DNA of 48,399 nucleotides from Deltaproteobacteria bacterium (GTDB taxonomy: Bacteria; Desulfobacterota; DSM-4660; Desulfatiglandales; HGW-15): the NCBI GenBank assembly GCA_016931115.1, contig JAFGFM010000217.1, forward strand, positions 1 through 48,399, written 5' to 3'. The position numbers and the translations under genes are program-made. A model generated the notes under the pieces. The model was not told the DNA's origin. It was given only the letters and a program-made list of their open reading frames with translations, and made no database searches. This document shows positions 6,973 to 16,478 of the stretch, piece after piece; within the stretch, counting starts at the first letter, position 1; each line of letters opens with the position of its first letter.

Positions 6973-9328
6973 AAATCAGATCCATCAGGATTTTACAAAG
7001 TGGATAATCCTGGCCCTGTTGAGTATCATAATCAGTATATTCCTGCATCCCGGGCTCATGGAAAACCCCCAGGAGTACAAGCTGGGAGATATAGCAGAGG
7101 CGGATATCAAGGCCCCTGCCGATATCCTTGTTAAAAATTCGGAAACAACCGAAAAGGAGAGGATCAAGGCTGCCCAGGGCGTCCCCTATGTATATGATTA
7201 TGATCCCTCTGCAACAAACATCAGGCTGAGATTAGGCGAGGCAATGGCGGCGGTCAGAGACCTGGTTACTGTCCATCCTGTAGACCCGCTTCAGCCTGTA
7301 CAGGAAGATGATATGCCGGTTGATATAAATGAGCTCAAGAAGTCAACAGCAGAGAGATTTTTCCGCATCCTTGAAATTACATATGATGAAAAACTTTATG
7401 AGAGGCTTTTATTGAGCGGCTCTCCGCCGATCCTTGAGAACAGCATTTACAGACTTATAAATGAGGTGTTCAGGAAGGGTGTGGTAGGTAACCAGTCAGT
7501 TGTGGCTACACAGATACAGAAGGGGATAGCGCTTCAGAGTATTCAGACACAGAAGGAGGAACAGGTAACAGACCCTGCCAGATTTTATGATATCCAGGGT
7601 GCGATCAAGCATGTGGAGTCACGTAAAAATGAGCTGATAAAGGAGGAAGTCCCCAAGGATATTACTGACCTTGCCATTGATATTGCAAGCCTTCTTATCA
7701 AGCCGAATGTAACATTCAACAAGAGGGAAACAGAACTCAGAAAGGATGATGCGGTAAAGGCTGTCAAGGAATCATACTACCAGGTAAAGCGCGGGGAGAT
7801 GATAGTAAGGGAAGGGGAAAGGGTGGGAAACAGCCACATTGCAAAGCTGGCCGAGTTGAAAAAGACAATTGAAGGCAGGAATATCTTAAGCCGAATCCCT
7901 GGCATGACTGCCCTCATGGCCATACTTTTTTCTGTGATCTATATCACCGGGTTTAAAAAATACAAACCCTCAGGCCGTGACAACAGGCACCTGATATTCA
8001 GCGCGGCAACACTCCTGAGTGTTTTTATATTCTCATGGGCATTTAATTTCATAGCCGAAGAGATGGCAAGGGGTTTTCATAATATTGGCGCAAGGGCATT
8101 ATTATTTGCCCTTCCCCTGACATTCGGGGCCATACTGATAACTGTATTTCAGGGTATTAATATGGCCATGCTCTTTTCTTTGATTGTTTCCATATTTGCC
8201 TCACTCCTGATTGACGGGAATATCGAATTCCTGATCTACTTTTTTGCAGGCAGCCTGTATGCCTCATACCTGGTGCGTGAATACAGGACAAGGGGCATCC
8301 TGATCAAGATCGGCCTTAAGATTGGCCTTATGAATATCCTGATATGCCTTGCAATAGAATCCATTTACGGGCAGTTTTTAACGATTGAGGTGCTGGTTTC
8401 TGTTATAGCGGCCTTCCTGGGGGGTATTTTTGGCGGTGTGATCTCAACAGGCATTATCCCACTGGTTGAAATGGCATTTGGCTTTACCACAGATATCAAA
8501 CTCCTTGAGCTCGCCAACCTTGATCAGCCGCTATTAAGGGACCTCATGGTTCAGGCACCCGGCACATATCACCACAGTGTTATTGTGAGCAACATGGTTG
8601 AGGCTACTGCAAAGGCCATAAATGCCAACCCGCTGCTTGCAAAGGTCGCCGCCTATTATCATGATATAGGCAAGATGAAAAAGCCCCTTTATTTTATAGA
8701 AAACCAGATGGGTGGAGAAAACAGGCATGAAAAGCTTGCCCCTTCCATGAGCAGCCTTATACTTATTGCCCATGTAAAGGATGGTGTTGAACTTGCAAAA
8801 CAGCATAAGCTTGGGCAGGAGATAACAGATATTATAGAGCAGCACCAGGGCAAGGGGCTGATCGCCTATTTTTACCAGAAGGCAAAAGAGCAGGCCATGA
8901 GCAAAAGCGTAAAAGGGATAGATATCAATGAGGATGATTTCAGGTATCCCGGTCCCAAGCCACAGACCAAGGAGGCTGGCCTTGTCATGCTGGCTGACAT
9001 GGTTGAGGCAGCGTCACGATCCCTGCCCGATCCGACCCCTGCCAGGATCAATGGGACAGTGCAGAAGATTATCAATAAGGTCTTCTCTGATGGTCAGCTT
9101 GATGAATGCGAGCTGACACTTAAAGACCTTCATGAGATTGCAAAGAGTTTTAACAAGACATTGAGCGGGATATTTCATCAGAGGGTAGAGTATCCTGAAC
9201 CTGAAACAAAGAAGATAAAAAAGGTAACAAATGGAGATTCAGATAAAATCAGCGAGGAGAATACAGGGACTAAAAAAGGAGCTGATCGCCCGAAAGATGG
9301 AGAAGGCCTTAAAAGACTTGGGCTGTAA
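6953..9328 (+). CDS. pgpH: 7TM-HD domain protein, PgpH/YqfF family
   Basis: Membrane-bound HD-family phosphohydrolase; the characterised Listeria PgpH degrades cyclic di-AMP. An N-terminal transmembrane segment (about residues 14-34) is followed by a large extracytoplasmic 7TMR-HDED domain to about residue 320, seven hydrophobic segments to about 510, and a cytoplasmic HD domain with YHHS, then the paired HD of YYHDIGKMKKP. The ATG at 6953 lies inside the 3' end of the PhoH gene. The C-terminal tail of about 35 polar residues overlaps ybeY out of frame by 98 bases. Order phoH-pgpH-ybeY is conserved in many bacteria. Substrate in this organism is inferred from family only. Confidence 0.92.
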   Translation: MGKEPSKNQIHQDFTKWIILALLSIIISIFLHPGLMENPQEYKLGDIAEADIKAPADILVKNSETTEKERIKAAQGVPYVYDYDPSATNIRLRLGEAMAAVRDLVTVHPVDPLQPVQEDDMPVDINELKKSTAERFFRILEITYDEKLYERLLLSGSPPILENSIYRLINEVFRKGVVGNQSVVATQIQKGIALQSIQTQKEEQVTDPARFYDIQGAIKHVESRKNELIKEEVPKDITDLAIDIASLLIKPNVTFNKRETELRKDDAVKAVKESYYQVKRGEMIVREGERVGNSHIAKLAELKKTIEGRNILSRIPGMTALMAILFSVIYITGFKKYKPSGRDNRHLIFSAATLLSVFIFSWAFNFIAEEMARGFHNIGARALLFALPLTFGAILITVFQGINMAMLFSLIVSIFASLLIDGNIEFLIYFFAGSLYASYLVREYRTRGILIKIGLKIGLMNILICLAIESIYGQFLTIEVLVSVIAAFLGGIFGGVISTGIIPLVEMAFGFTTDIKLLELANLDQPLLRDLMVQAPGTYHHSVIVSNMVEATAKAINANPLLAKVAAYYHDIGKMKKPLYFIENQMGGENRHEKLAPSMSSLILIAHVKDGVELAKQHKLGQEITDIIEQHQGKGLIAYFYQKAKEQAMSKSVKGIDINEDDFRYPGPKPQTKEAGLVMLADMVEAASRSLPDPTPARINGTVQKIINKVFSDGQLDECELTLKDLHEIAKSFNKTLSGIFHQRVEYPEPETKKIKKVTNGDSDKISEENTGTKKGADRPKDGEGLKRLGL

Positions 9329-9668
9329 CGATTCTGAACTGAGTATACTTATTACGGGCGATGAAGAGATACATAAGCTTAACATGGGGTATCTTAAAAG
9401 GGACAAACCTACCAATGTGCTTTCCTTTCCTATGAATGCAGGTGATCAGGTTGTAAATACGGGTATGCTGGGAGATATAGTGATATCCGCTGATACGGCA
9501 AAGAGGGAGGCCTTTGAAATGGGGATTACCCTGAGAGAGAGGGCCTGTGAGCTTCTTGTGCACGGGCTCCTGCACCTTATGGGGTATGACCATGAGATAT
9601 CAGAGAAAGAAGAAAAAAGGATGCAGAGGGAGGAGAAGAGGCTCCTTGCAGTTATTATGGAGGAATAG
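9231..9668 (+). CDS. ybeY: Endoribonuclease / rRNA maturation factor YbeY
   Basis: Metal-dependent single-strand endoribonuclease involved in 16S rRNA maturation and ribosome quality control. The zinc motif HGLLHLMGYDH (H-x3-H-x5-H) lies near residues 110-120, preceded by the family block KPTNVLSFP. At 145 residues it has normal length. The ATG at 9231 has AAGG upstream and the N-terminus aligns with the family, so the 98-base overlap with the end of pgpH is probably real. The pdxJ start follows after two bases. Confidence 0.95.
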   Translation: MEIQIKSARRIQGLKKELIARKMEKALKDLGCNDSELSILITGDEEIHKLNMGYLKRDKPTNVLSFPMNAGDQVVNTGMLGDIVISADTAKREAFEMGITLRERACELLVHGLLHLMGYDHEISEKEEKRMQREEKRLLAVIMEE

Positions 9669-9670
9669 GA

Positions 9671-10390
9671 ATGGCAAAACTTGCAGTTAATGTTGATCAT
9701 GTGGCAACTGTCAGAGAGGCAAGGGGTATAAACTATCCTGACCCTGTTTTTGCAGCAGGCATTGCGGAGATGGCAGGTGCAGAATGTATTATATGCCATC
9801 TGAGGGAAGATAGAAGGCACATTAATGACAGAGATCTGAGGCTTTTAAAGGAGACAGTCAAGACCAGGCTTAATATGGAGATGGCAGCCGTGGATGAGAT
9901 GCTTGGTATAGCTATCGACATAAGACCTGATATGGTGACACTTGTGCCAGAAAAAAGGGAAGAGCTTACCACTGAAGGCGGCCTTGATGTAATCGCAAAA
10001 CCTGATCAATACAGAAGGGTGGCAGAGAGCCTGAAAAATAAAGGCATCAGGGTAAGTTTTTTTGTAGATCCTGATCCGGCACAGATAGAGATGGCGCACA
10101 GGGTTGGCGGTGATATTATCGAGATCCATACAGGACATTATTCTGATGCCAGAAATGAGCTGGAGGCAGAAGAAAGGTTCAAGCGGATTGTAAAGGCGGT
10201 TGAGACTGCCCACAGCCTTGATCTTGGGATAAGCGCCGGGCATGGTCTGGATTATATCAATATAAAAAGATTCAGTGTGCTGCCCCAGGTAGAGGAATAC
10301 AGCATAGGACACGTGATTGTCTCAAAAGCAATCTATGTGGGGTTTGAAAAGGCAGTGCGTGAGATGATGGAGATTGTTAAGGGATTTTAA
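9671..10390 (+). CDS. pdxJ: Pyridoxine 5'-phosphate synthase
   Basis: Condenses 3-amino-2-oxopropyl phosphate with 1-deoxy-xylulose 5-phosphate to form pyridoxine 5'-phosphate in the DXP-dependent vitamin B6 pathway. The 239-residue length is standard. Signature blocks include LAVNVDHVATVREARG at the N-terminus, HLREDRRHI near 45, and GHGLDY near 195. The TIM-barrel phosphate site is intact. GGAGGAATAGGA precedes the ATG. It is translationally close to ybeY (2-base gap) and acpS (3-base gap). Confidence 0.97.
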   Translation: MAKLAVNVDHVATVREARGINYPDPVFAAGIAEMAGAECIICHLREDRRHINDRDLRLLKETVKTRLNMEMAAVDEMLGIAIDIRPDMVTLVPEKREELTTEGGLDVIAKPDQYRRVAESLKNKGIRVSFFVDPDPAQIEMAHRVGGDIIEIHTGHYSDARNELEAEERFKRIVKAVETAHSLDLGISAGHGLDYINIKRFSVLPQVEEYSIGHVIVSKAIYVGFEKAVREMMEIVKGF

Positions 10391-10393
10391 TAG

Positions 10394-10771
10394 ATGATAT
10401 TTGGTACAGGTATAGACACTATCAAGATTAAAAGAATCGAGACGGTTATAAATAAATGGGGTGACAGGTTTATTGACCGGGTCTTTACCCCTGATGAAAA
10501 GGCATTCTGCCTGAAACGTATCAGACCTTGCCAGGCATTTGCACTTCGCTTTGCCGCAAAGGAGGCGTTTTCAAAGGCCCTTGGCACAGGCATGAAGAGC
10601 GGGGTGTTCTGGAGGGATATAGAGGTATATCATCTTAAAAGCGGAAAGCCATGCCTGAAGGTATATGGCACATCTCTCTCCATGTGTGAAAAGGAGGGGA
10701 TAAGGGGTTATCATGTGAGCCTTTCTGATGAAGATGAGTATGGCATTGCAATGGTTATACTGGAGAAATAG
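10394..10771 (+). CDS. acpS: Holo-[acyl-carrier-protein] synthase
   Basis: Transfers phosphopantetheine from CoA to the serine of acyl carrier protein, as needed for fatty acid synthesis. The N-terminal GTGIDTIKIKRIE holds the Mg-binding Asp, and FAAKEAFSKALGTG near residue 55 is the second signature, with the catalytic Glu. Its 125 residues match the family. The pdxJ-acpS-nnr order is common in proteobacteria. Confidence 0.96.
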   Translation: MIFGTGIDTIKIKRIETVINKWGDRFIDRVFTPDEKAFCLKRIRPCQAFALRFAAKEAFSKALGTGMKSGVFWRDIEVYHLKSGKPCLKVYGTSLSMCEKEGIRGYHVSLSDEDEYGIAMVILEK

Positions 10772-10773
10772 CT

Positions 10774-12318
10774 ATGAGACTTGTAACTGCCTCGGAAATG
10801 CGTGAGATGGACCGGCTTACAATCAATGATGCCGGCATCCCTGGTGTTGTTCTTATGGAAAATGCCGCAAAGGGTGCAACAGAAATCTTTATGGTGCATT
10901 TTAACCCTTCTGAAGCATCTTCGATTCTTATTATTTGCGGCAAAGGTAATAATGGCGGGGACGGTTATGTAATGGCAAGATATCTTCATAACCGTGGCAT
11001 GAAGGTATCTGTTATCATTACAGGAGAAAGGTCTGCCATATCAGGTGATGCCCTAATTAATTTTTCAGTAATAGAAAAACTCGGCATTGAAATTTCTGAA
11101 ATCCCTGATGACACAGCATTTGAAATCTTCACGCACAGCCTTTCAGGGTGCAGCTATATAATAGATGGTATATTTGGTACCGGGCTCAACTCACCTGTTA
11201 AAGGGATATATAAAAAGATAATAGATGCGGTGAATAATTCAAATAAGCATGTGATGTCCATTGATATACCATCAGGCCTGAATTCCGACACAGGCGAGAT
11301 AATGGGCGCTGCGGTCAAGGCTGATCTCACTGCTACATTCGGGTTTGCAAAGCCTGGTCATTATATTTACCCGGGGAGAGCCCTTACAGGAAGGCTTGTT
11401 ACAGTTGATATCGGTATACCGGAGATGATAGCATCAAGACTTGAGACAACACACAGGCTTATTAAGCCTGATGATTTTAAAGGTGATCTGTCAACTCATA
11501 ACCCGGAGGCACACAAAGGCACAAAGGGGCACCTGCTTATTATAGCAGGCTCAACCGGTAAGACAGGCGCTGCTGCATTAACTGCAATGGGCGCATTACG
11601 TGCTGGTGCCGGTCTTGTAACAGTGGGTATTCCTGCGAGCCTTAATAGTATCATGGAATGCAAGCTTACAGAGGCAATGACAGCCCCACTTCCTGAGACA
11701 AAAGCAGGCACCCTTTCTTACAGTGGGCTTGATGATATCTTAAGGCTTGCTTCAGGTAAAAGCGCTATTGCAATAGGGCCAGGATTATCCACAGACCCTG
11801 AAACAGTAAGGCTTGTTTGTGAAATTATAAAAAGATGCAGCCTGCCAATGGTGATAGATGCGGATGCATTGAATGCTATATCCTTGAACCCGGAGATGCT
11901 TGATCTCCTTGACCAGCGAAAGATATTAACACCACATCCCGGTGAAATGGGGAGGCTTATTGGCCTAACTGCAAAGGATATCCAGCAAAACCGCCTGAAC
12001 ATATCCCGTGAATTTGCAAAAAAGAGACAATGCTGTCTTGTACTCAAGGGCGCAGGGACAATAGTTGCAGAACCTGACGGCACACTTCATATCAACCCGA
12101 CCGGAAACCCTTGCCTTGCAACAGGCGGCACAGGTGATGTGCTTGCAGGTATTATATCAGGACTCCTTGCCAGAGGGCTAAAAGAGGTAAAGGCCGCAAC
12201 AGCGGGTGTCTATATACATGGCCTTGCAGCAGACCTTTATGCAGAGAAAAATGGCGAATCAGGCATGATTGCTTCTGATCTTCTGGATAAGATCCCCGGC
12301 GTGATGAATTCACTTTAA
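10774..12318 (+). CDS. nnrDE: Bifunctional NAD(P)H-hydrate epimerase / ADP-dependent dehydratase
   Basis: Repairs hydrated NAD(P)H. The N-terminal YjeF_N half (about 1-215) epimerises R- to S-NAD(P)HX and carries CGKGNNGGDGYV near residue 54. The C-terminal ribokinase-fold half (about 230-510) dehydrates S-NAD(P)HX using ADP and carries the HPGEMGRL and NPTGNPCLATGGTGDVLAG motifs with the catalytic Asp. The 514-residue fused form is the usual one. GGAG lies upstream of the ATG, and the gene follows acpS after two bases. Confidence 0.96.
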   Translation: MRLVTASEMREMDRLTINDAGIPGVVLMENAAKGATEIFMVHFNPSEASSILIICGKGNNGGDGYVMARYLHNRGMKVSVIITGERSAISGDALINFSVIEKLGIEISEIPDDTAFEIFTHSLSGCSYIIDGIFGTGLNSPVKGIYKKIIDAVNNSNKHVMSIDIPSGLNSDTGEIMGAAVKADLTATFGFAKPGHYIYPGRALTGRLVTVDIGIPEMIASRLETTHRLIKPDDFKGDLSTHNPEAHKGTKGHLLIIAGSTGKTGAAALTAMGALRAGAGLVTVGIPASLNSIMECKLTEAMTAPLPETKAGTLSYSGLDDILRLASGKSAIAIGPGLSTDPETVRLVCEIIKRCSLPMVIDADALNAISLNPEMLDLLDQRKILTPHPGEMGRLIGLTAKDIQQNRLNISREFAKKRQCCLVLKGAGTIVAEPDGTLHINPTGNPCLATGGTGDVLAGIISGLLARGLKEVKAATAGVYIHGLAADLYAEKNGESGMIASDLLDKIPGVMNSL

Positions 12319-12335
12319 AAAGGAAATGGAAACCA

Positions 12336-12797
12336 TTGCGTATAATTAGTAAATCAGATGCTGCTACAGTCGAAATAGGTAAAAGAGTCGGGCATATCCT
12401 TAAGGGTGGCGATGCGGTTGCACTTTCCGGGACACTCGGTAGCGGGAAGACCTGGCTCACAAAGGGTATAGGCATAGGCCTTGGCGTTAACCCGGATGAG
12501 GTGATAAGCAGCCCATCCTTTTCTCTTGTTAATGAATATGAAGGCAGGTGCCTTTTATATCATATAGACCTTTACAGGCTGGATAAGCAGAACGATATTA
12601 CACTCCTTGGCCTTGATGATTATTTTCATGAAAGGAGTGTTGTTGTTGTCGAGTGGGCAGAGAGGTCACCGGGGCTTTTCCCATCCGGGTTTATAAAGGT
12701 TAAAATAGAAATACTGGATGATAATGAGAGGGCAATAGAGATAGACTCGGATGATCCGGCTATTTCCGCAAGGCTTAAAAAGGGTTTGGCCATATGA
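12336..12797 (+). CDS. tsaE: tRNA t6A37 biosynthesis ATPase TsaE
   Basis: P-loop ATPase that activates the TsaD-TsaB complex forming N6-threonylcarbamoyladenosine at tRNA position 37. Walker A is GTLGSGKTWLTKG near residue 35, with the switch block SSPSFSLVNEY near 55 and VVVEWAER near 100. The start is a TTG with AAGGAAATGG upstream; the nearby ATG is out of frame and hits a stop after seven codons. It overlaps the next gene by four bases (ATGA). tsaD lies about 3.7 kb downstream in the same direction; tsaB is not in the window. Confidence 0.93.
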   Translation: MRIISKSDAATVEIGKRVGHILKGGDAVALSGTLGSGKTWLTKGIGIGLGVNPDEVISSPSFSLVNEYEGRCLLYHIDLYRLDKQNDITLLGLDDYFHERSVVVVEWAERSPGLFPSGFIKVKIEILDDNERAIEIDSDDPAISARLKKGLAI

Positions 12798-13186
12798 GTC
12801 ATACAGGGATAAAGAGATGGCAGAGGAGTTGCGAGCGGTTAAAGGGGTTTTTGTTATTCCTTATGCTGCTCTTAGTCCTTAATTATTCTCTTATGGCGAA
12901 TAAGAAAGCGACCCCTGTAATGAGAGATATGGTGGGGGATGAGTATGGTCTTAAAACAGAGAGGCTCTCGGCCTATCAGAAAATGACCCTGGGAATCTCT
13001 CTTAACCTGAACAGTGAGTCTACTGAAGGGCTCACCGCTATACCTGGAATCGGTAAATCCCTTGCCGATAGAATAGTTAAAGAAAGAACAAAAAGAAATG
13101 GCTTTAAGGATATTAATGAACTCATGGGTGTTTCTGGCATAGGTGAAAAGACCTTTTTAAAGATAGCGCCCTATGTCACGCTCTGA
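12794..13186 (+). CDS. ComEA-like helix-hairpin-helix protein
   Basis: A 130-residue protein with one membrane or signal segment at about residues 18-36 and a C-terminal tandem helix-hairpin-helix: LTAIPGIGKSLADRIV near 82 and LMGVSGIGEKTFLKI near 110. The fold binds DNA non-specifically in the competence receptor ComEA. Here the HhH unit would lie outside the cytoplasmic membrane. Translation is coupled to tsaE by the ATGA overlap. A role in DNA uptake is inferred from fold only; no other com gene is present apart from the distant pil genes. Confidence 0.8.
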   Translation: MSHTGIKRWQRSCERLKGFLLFLMLLLVLNYSLMANKKATPVMRDMVGDEYGLKTERLSAYQKMTLGISLNLNSESTEGLTAIPGIGKSLADRIVKERTKRNGFKDINELMGVSGIGEKTFLKIAPYVTL

Positions 13187-13235
13187 GTTCAGTCAAAGTT
13201 TGATAAACTGTTATCATAAAATGAGATGATCTGAT

Positions 13236-15617
13236 ATGAAACTGCATAAGCTTTTTTCTGATTGGGTAATCGGCCTGATAACCACTGTTATCTTCTTTGT
13301 TCTCTTTTTTTCCGGCACTTTCAGTTTTATCAATACCATAGAGCTCAAGAGTTTTGATCTCAGGGCAAAACTTGCTGCATCCCCTGATGTAAGCCCTGAC
13401 ATTGAGCTCGTCACCATTACAGAAGAAGATCTAAACAGGCTTGGGAGGTGGCCCTGGACAAGAAGTATTATAGCAAGGTGCATAGATAACCTGCATGAGG
13501 TAGGTGCAAAGGTGATTGCCCTCAATATCTTTTTTTCGGAACCTGAAGAAAATGCAGGGCTGATGGCCATAAAGAGGCTTAAACATGATTTTGATGAACT
13601 GGGGCTTGCCCAGATAGATAACAACGGTATGACCTTTTACCAGAAGATGATTGATGCGGAGATAACCCTTGACAGTGACACAAGGCTTGAGCAGTCAATT
13701 AAAAATGCAGGAAATGTGGTAATCCCCTTCTTTTTTGATAGTATGAGCCAGGGCCGTGATGAGAGCGCCCCTGCCTTTGTCTCAAGGGATTCATTTAAAA
13801 AGATTACCGGTAATGATGAAGATATAAAATGGTTTTCAAAGATTACGCCTCCATTGAACCGATTTGCAGATGCTGCCGCAGGATCCGGCCATAATCATCT
13901 TTTTCCTGATACAAATGACGGGGTATTAAGGATGCAGAGACATGTTGCTGGATACCTGAACAATATCTACCTGCCTTCATATGCTGTAAGTATTGTTAGA
14001 TTATTCAAGGGGCTTAAAGATGATAACCTGACCTTATCCCTTGACAGGAAAAGAGGTAGTTACATAGATTTTAAAATTACCCCTGTCTCTGACATAAGGG
14101 TTCCACTCACAGGATATGATAAGGAGACTCTTATCAACTGGAAAAAAGAACCCGGGGTTGCCTTTCATCAGACCAGTTTTTCAAGGGTGCTGAATAAAGA
14201 AATCAGGATGGATATTTTTAAAGAGAGGATAGTGATTATCGGGCCTGTTGCATCAGGGATAGGGGATAAGTATGTGACCCCTGTGTCAGGGCAGGTACCC
14301 GGTATTGAGGTGCTTGCAAATACAGTCGATAATATCCTGAACCAGAGGTTTTACCTGAAACCCTTCTGGACAAGATTTATTGAGCTTGCAACCCTCCTGT
14401 TTTTCGGGGTTTTCATATCATTTATACTACCGAGGCTCAGGGCCGGTGCAGGTGCAGTAACCGCATTTATTTTATTTTTCGCCTATGGCGCGACAGCCAT
14501 TGCCCTTTTTTTAAAAAAGAGTATCTGGCTTGAAATATCTCCGCAGCTCCTTCTACTTATTATCGGTTATATACTAATTATTTCAAAGATGTTTCTTATA
14601 ACTGAAAGGAAAAAGGCAAAGGTGGAGGCTGATTCTTTAAAAAAGGATTATATGAATTCTGATAAAAGTGTCACTGAACTCAAAGGGTCAGAGGCAACCA
14701 TGATATTCGGAGGGGCAGCAGGTCACCCCGGGTATATCGGTGCAACACATATAAATAATGACACTAGGCCAAGACTCGGGCGTTATGATATTGTCTCTGA
14801 GCTGGGGCGCGGCGCAATGGGCATTGTTTACAAGGGAGAAGACCTGAAGATACACCGAACGGTAGCCATTAAAACCTTCAGGCTTTCGGACTTTGACGAG
14901 AGCATGGTCAATGAGATGAAAGAGAGATTCTTCCGCGAGGCAGAATCAGCCGGCCTCCTCGCACATCCAAACATTGTAAAAATATATGATGCAGGTGAAG
15001 AGAATGATCTGGCCTATATTGCAATGGAGTTCCTGAATGGTAAAGACCTTGAGAGGCATACTGTAAAGGAAAACCTTCTGACTGTAAGGGAAACCCTTTC
15101 CATTGCTGCACAGGTTGCCGAGGCGCTTGATTTTGCTTACGGAAAAGGGATTGTACACAGGGATATAAAGCCGGCAAATATAATGCGTATTAATTTAACC
15201 GGTGAGGTAAAGGTTACCGATTTTGGCATTGCAAGGATAACAACATCATCAAGGACAAAGACCGGCATCATTATGGGCACGCCATCCTATATGTCACCTG
15301 AACAGGTCTCAGGGGAAAAGGTTGATGGCAGGTCAGATATCTTTTCTCTGGGGGTGGTTCTTTTCGAGCTGCTCTGCGGTGAAAAACCCTTTAATGGAGA
15401 TGATATGACCTCCCTCATGTATATGATCGCCAAAGAGAGACAACCCTCTCTTAAGACCATTAATCCGAGGGTACCGGGTGTTGTAGAAAAGATTGTGGAT
15501 AAAGCCCTTGAAAAAGAGGTTGCGAAAAGGTATCAAAAGGCAGGGCATATGGCACAGCATTTAAGAACTGTAATAAAAAAGATAGATGAGATTTCTGACA
15601 GGCAAAAACCGGTGTAA
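13236..15617 (+). CDS. CHASE2-domain serine/threonine protein kinase
   Basis: A receptor-like Hanks-type kinase of 793 residues. An N-terminal transmembrane segment (about 12-32) leads into an extracytoplasmic CHASE2 sensor domain (about 35-370), followed by three hydrophobic segments (about 375-450), a short linker and a cytoplasmic kinase domain (about 510-770). The glycine loop GRGAMGIVYKG, the VAIK lysine, HRDIKPANIM catalytic loop, DFGIAR and GTPSYMSPEQ are all present, so the kinase should be active. A PP2C phosphatase gene follows after 31 bases, the usual antagonist pairing. The two lie between tsaE and tsaD. The signal and targets are unknown. Confidence 0.95.
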   Translation: MKLHKLFSDWVIGLITTVIFFVLFFSGTFSFINTIELKSFDLRAKLAASPDVSPDIELVTITEEDLNRLGRWPWTRSIIARCIDNLHEVGAKVIALNIFFSEPEENAGLMAIKRLKHDFDELGLAQIDNNGMTFYQKMIDAEITLDSDTRLEQSIKNAGNVVIPFFFDSMSQGRDESAPAFVSRDSFKKITGNDEDIKWFSKITPPLNRFADAAAGSGHNHLFPDTNDGVLRMQRHVAGYLNNIYLPSYAVSIVRLFKGLKDDNLTLSLDRKRGSYIDFKITPVSDIRVPLTGYDKETLINWKKEPGVAFHQTSFSRVLNKEIRMDIFKERIVIIGPVASGIGDKYVTPVSGQVPGIEVLANTVDNILNQRFYLKPFWTRFIELATLLFFGVFISFILPRLRAGAGAVTAFILFFAYGATAIALFLKKSIWLEISPQLLLLIIGYILIISKMFLITERKKAKVEADSLKKDYMNSDKSVTELKGSEATMIFGGAAGHPGYIGATHINNDTRPRLGRYDIVSELGRGAMGIVYKGEDLKIHRTVAIKTFRLSDFDESMVNEMKERFFREAESAGLLAHPNIVKIYDAGEENDLAYIAMEFLNGKDLERHTVKENLLTVRETLSIAAQVAEALDFAYGKGIVHRDIKPANIMRINLTGEVKVTDFGIARITTSSRTKTGIIMGTPSYMSPEQVSGEKVDGRSDIFSLGVVLFELLCGEKPFNGDDMTSLMYMIAKERQPSLKTINPRVPGVVEKIVDKALEKEVAKRYQKAGHMAQHLRTVIKKIDEISDRQKPV

Positions 15618-15648
15618 TTAACCTATTAATCCCGGGTCAAAAAGGATC

Positions 15649-16449
15649 ATGAAACTAAAAATTGCTGCCGGCACTGATACCGGCCTTAAAAGAAAGATTA
15701 ATGAGGATGCATATCTTGCAAGTGAAGAGCTTGGTCTTTTTATTGTGGCCGATGGTATGGGAGGACACAGGGCAGGTGAAGTTGCAAGCCGGATGGTGGT
15801 AGATACAATATCCGAGTACTGGACAAGGCTTCAATCAAAAAATGAACCCTTCTTAATCAGACCGGTCTTGAAAAATATATCAGAGAGGGCGAAAAACCTT
15901 GTCAATTTTGTCTATATTGCTAACAAGAAGGTGTATGAAGCCCAGAAAAACCCGGAATATTTCAGGATGGGCTCAACTGTCTCTGTTATTGCCACAGAGA
16001 AAGAGACCATGTGGCTGGTAAATGTGGGTGACAGCCCTGTTTATTCTATCAGAAATGGTCGCATGATCCTGATATCAGAGGTGCATTCCATTGCAGCAGA
16101 ACAGAAAAATATGGGGATTGATGACTCTTTCGGATCAAGCAATCCCCTGATGAAGAATACCCTTACCAGGGTAATAGGTATAAATGATACTGTAGAGGTC
16201 TTTGTAAAAAAGGTCGTTCCTGAGGCAGGTGATATGATACTTATCTGTTCAGACGGGCTTATTAACTATGTTGATGAGAAGGTTATCAGATTAATCCTTT
16301 CCGATTTAACCATCTCCCTTGAAGGTAAAGTAAAGAGGCTTATTGACGAGGCAAATAAAGGCGGGGGGGGAGACAATATTACTCTGATTCTTGTAGAGGT
16401 ACTTAAAGAGAATATCTTTAAAAAACTGGTTAAAAAACTTAAATCCTGA
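15649..16449 (+). CDS. PP2C-family serine/threonine phosphatase
   Basis: Metal-dependent phosphatase of 266 residues, no membrane segment. The motif series is complete: NEDAYL near residue 18, VADGMGGHRAGEVAS near 33, GSTVSVIA near 108, VNVGDSPVYSIRNG near 125, SDGL near 203 and DNITLILVEV near 243, supplying the acidic metal ligands. It most likely reverses phosphorylation by the adjacent CHASE2 kinase. A G7 run occurs at about 16364-16370 within the coding sequence (a Gly-Gly-Gly stretch). Confidence 0.94.
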   Translation: MKLKIAAGTDTGLKRKINEDAYLASEELGLFIVADGMGGHRAGEVASRMVVDTISEYWTRLQSKNEPFLIRPVLKNISERAKNLVNFVYIANKKVYEAQKNPEYFRMGSTVSVIATEKETMWLVNVGDSPVYSIRNGRMILISEVHSIAAEQKNMGIDDSFGSSNPLMKNTLTRVIGINDTVEVFVKKVVPEAGDMILICSDGLINYVDEKVIRLILSDLTISLEGKVKRLIDEANKGGGGDNITLILVEVLKENIFKKLVKKLKS

Positions 16450-16478
16450 AAAACATAATATGAGAGCATTTTATTTAT

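Noticed and set aside
12794-13186. True competence receptor comEA
   Set aside because: The helix-hairpin-helix pair supports a ComEA-like protein, but no other competence gene adjoins it, so no gene symbol was assigned.
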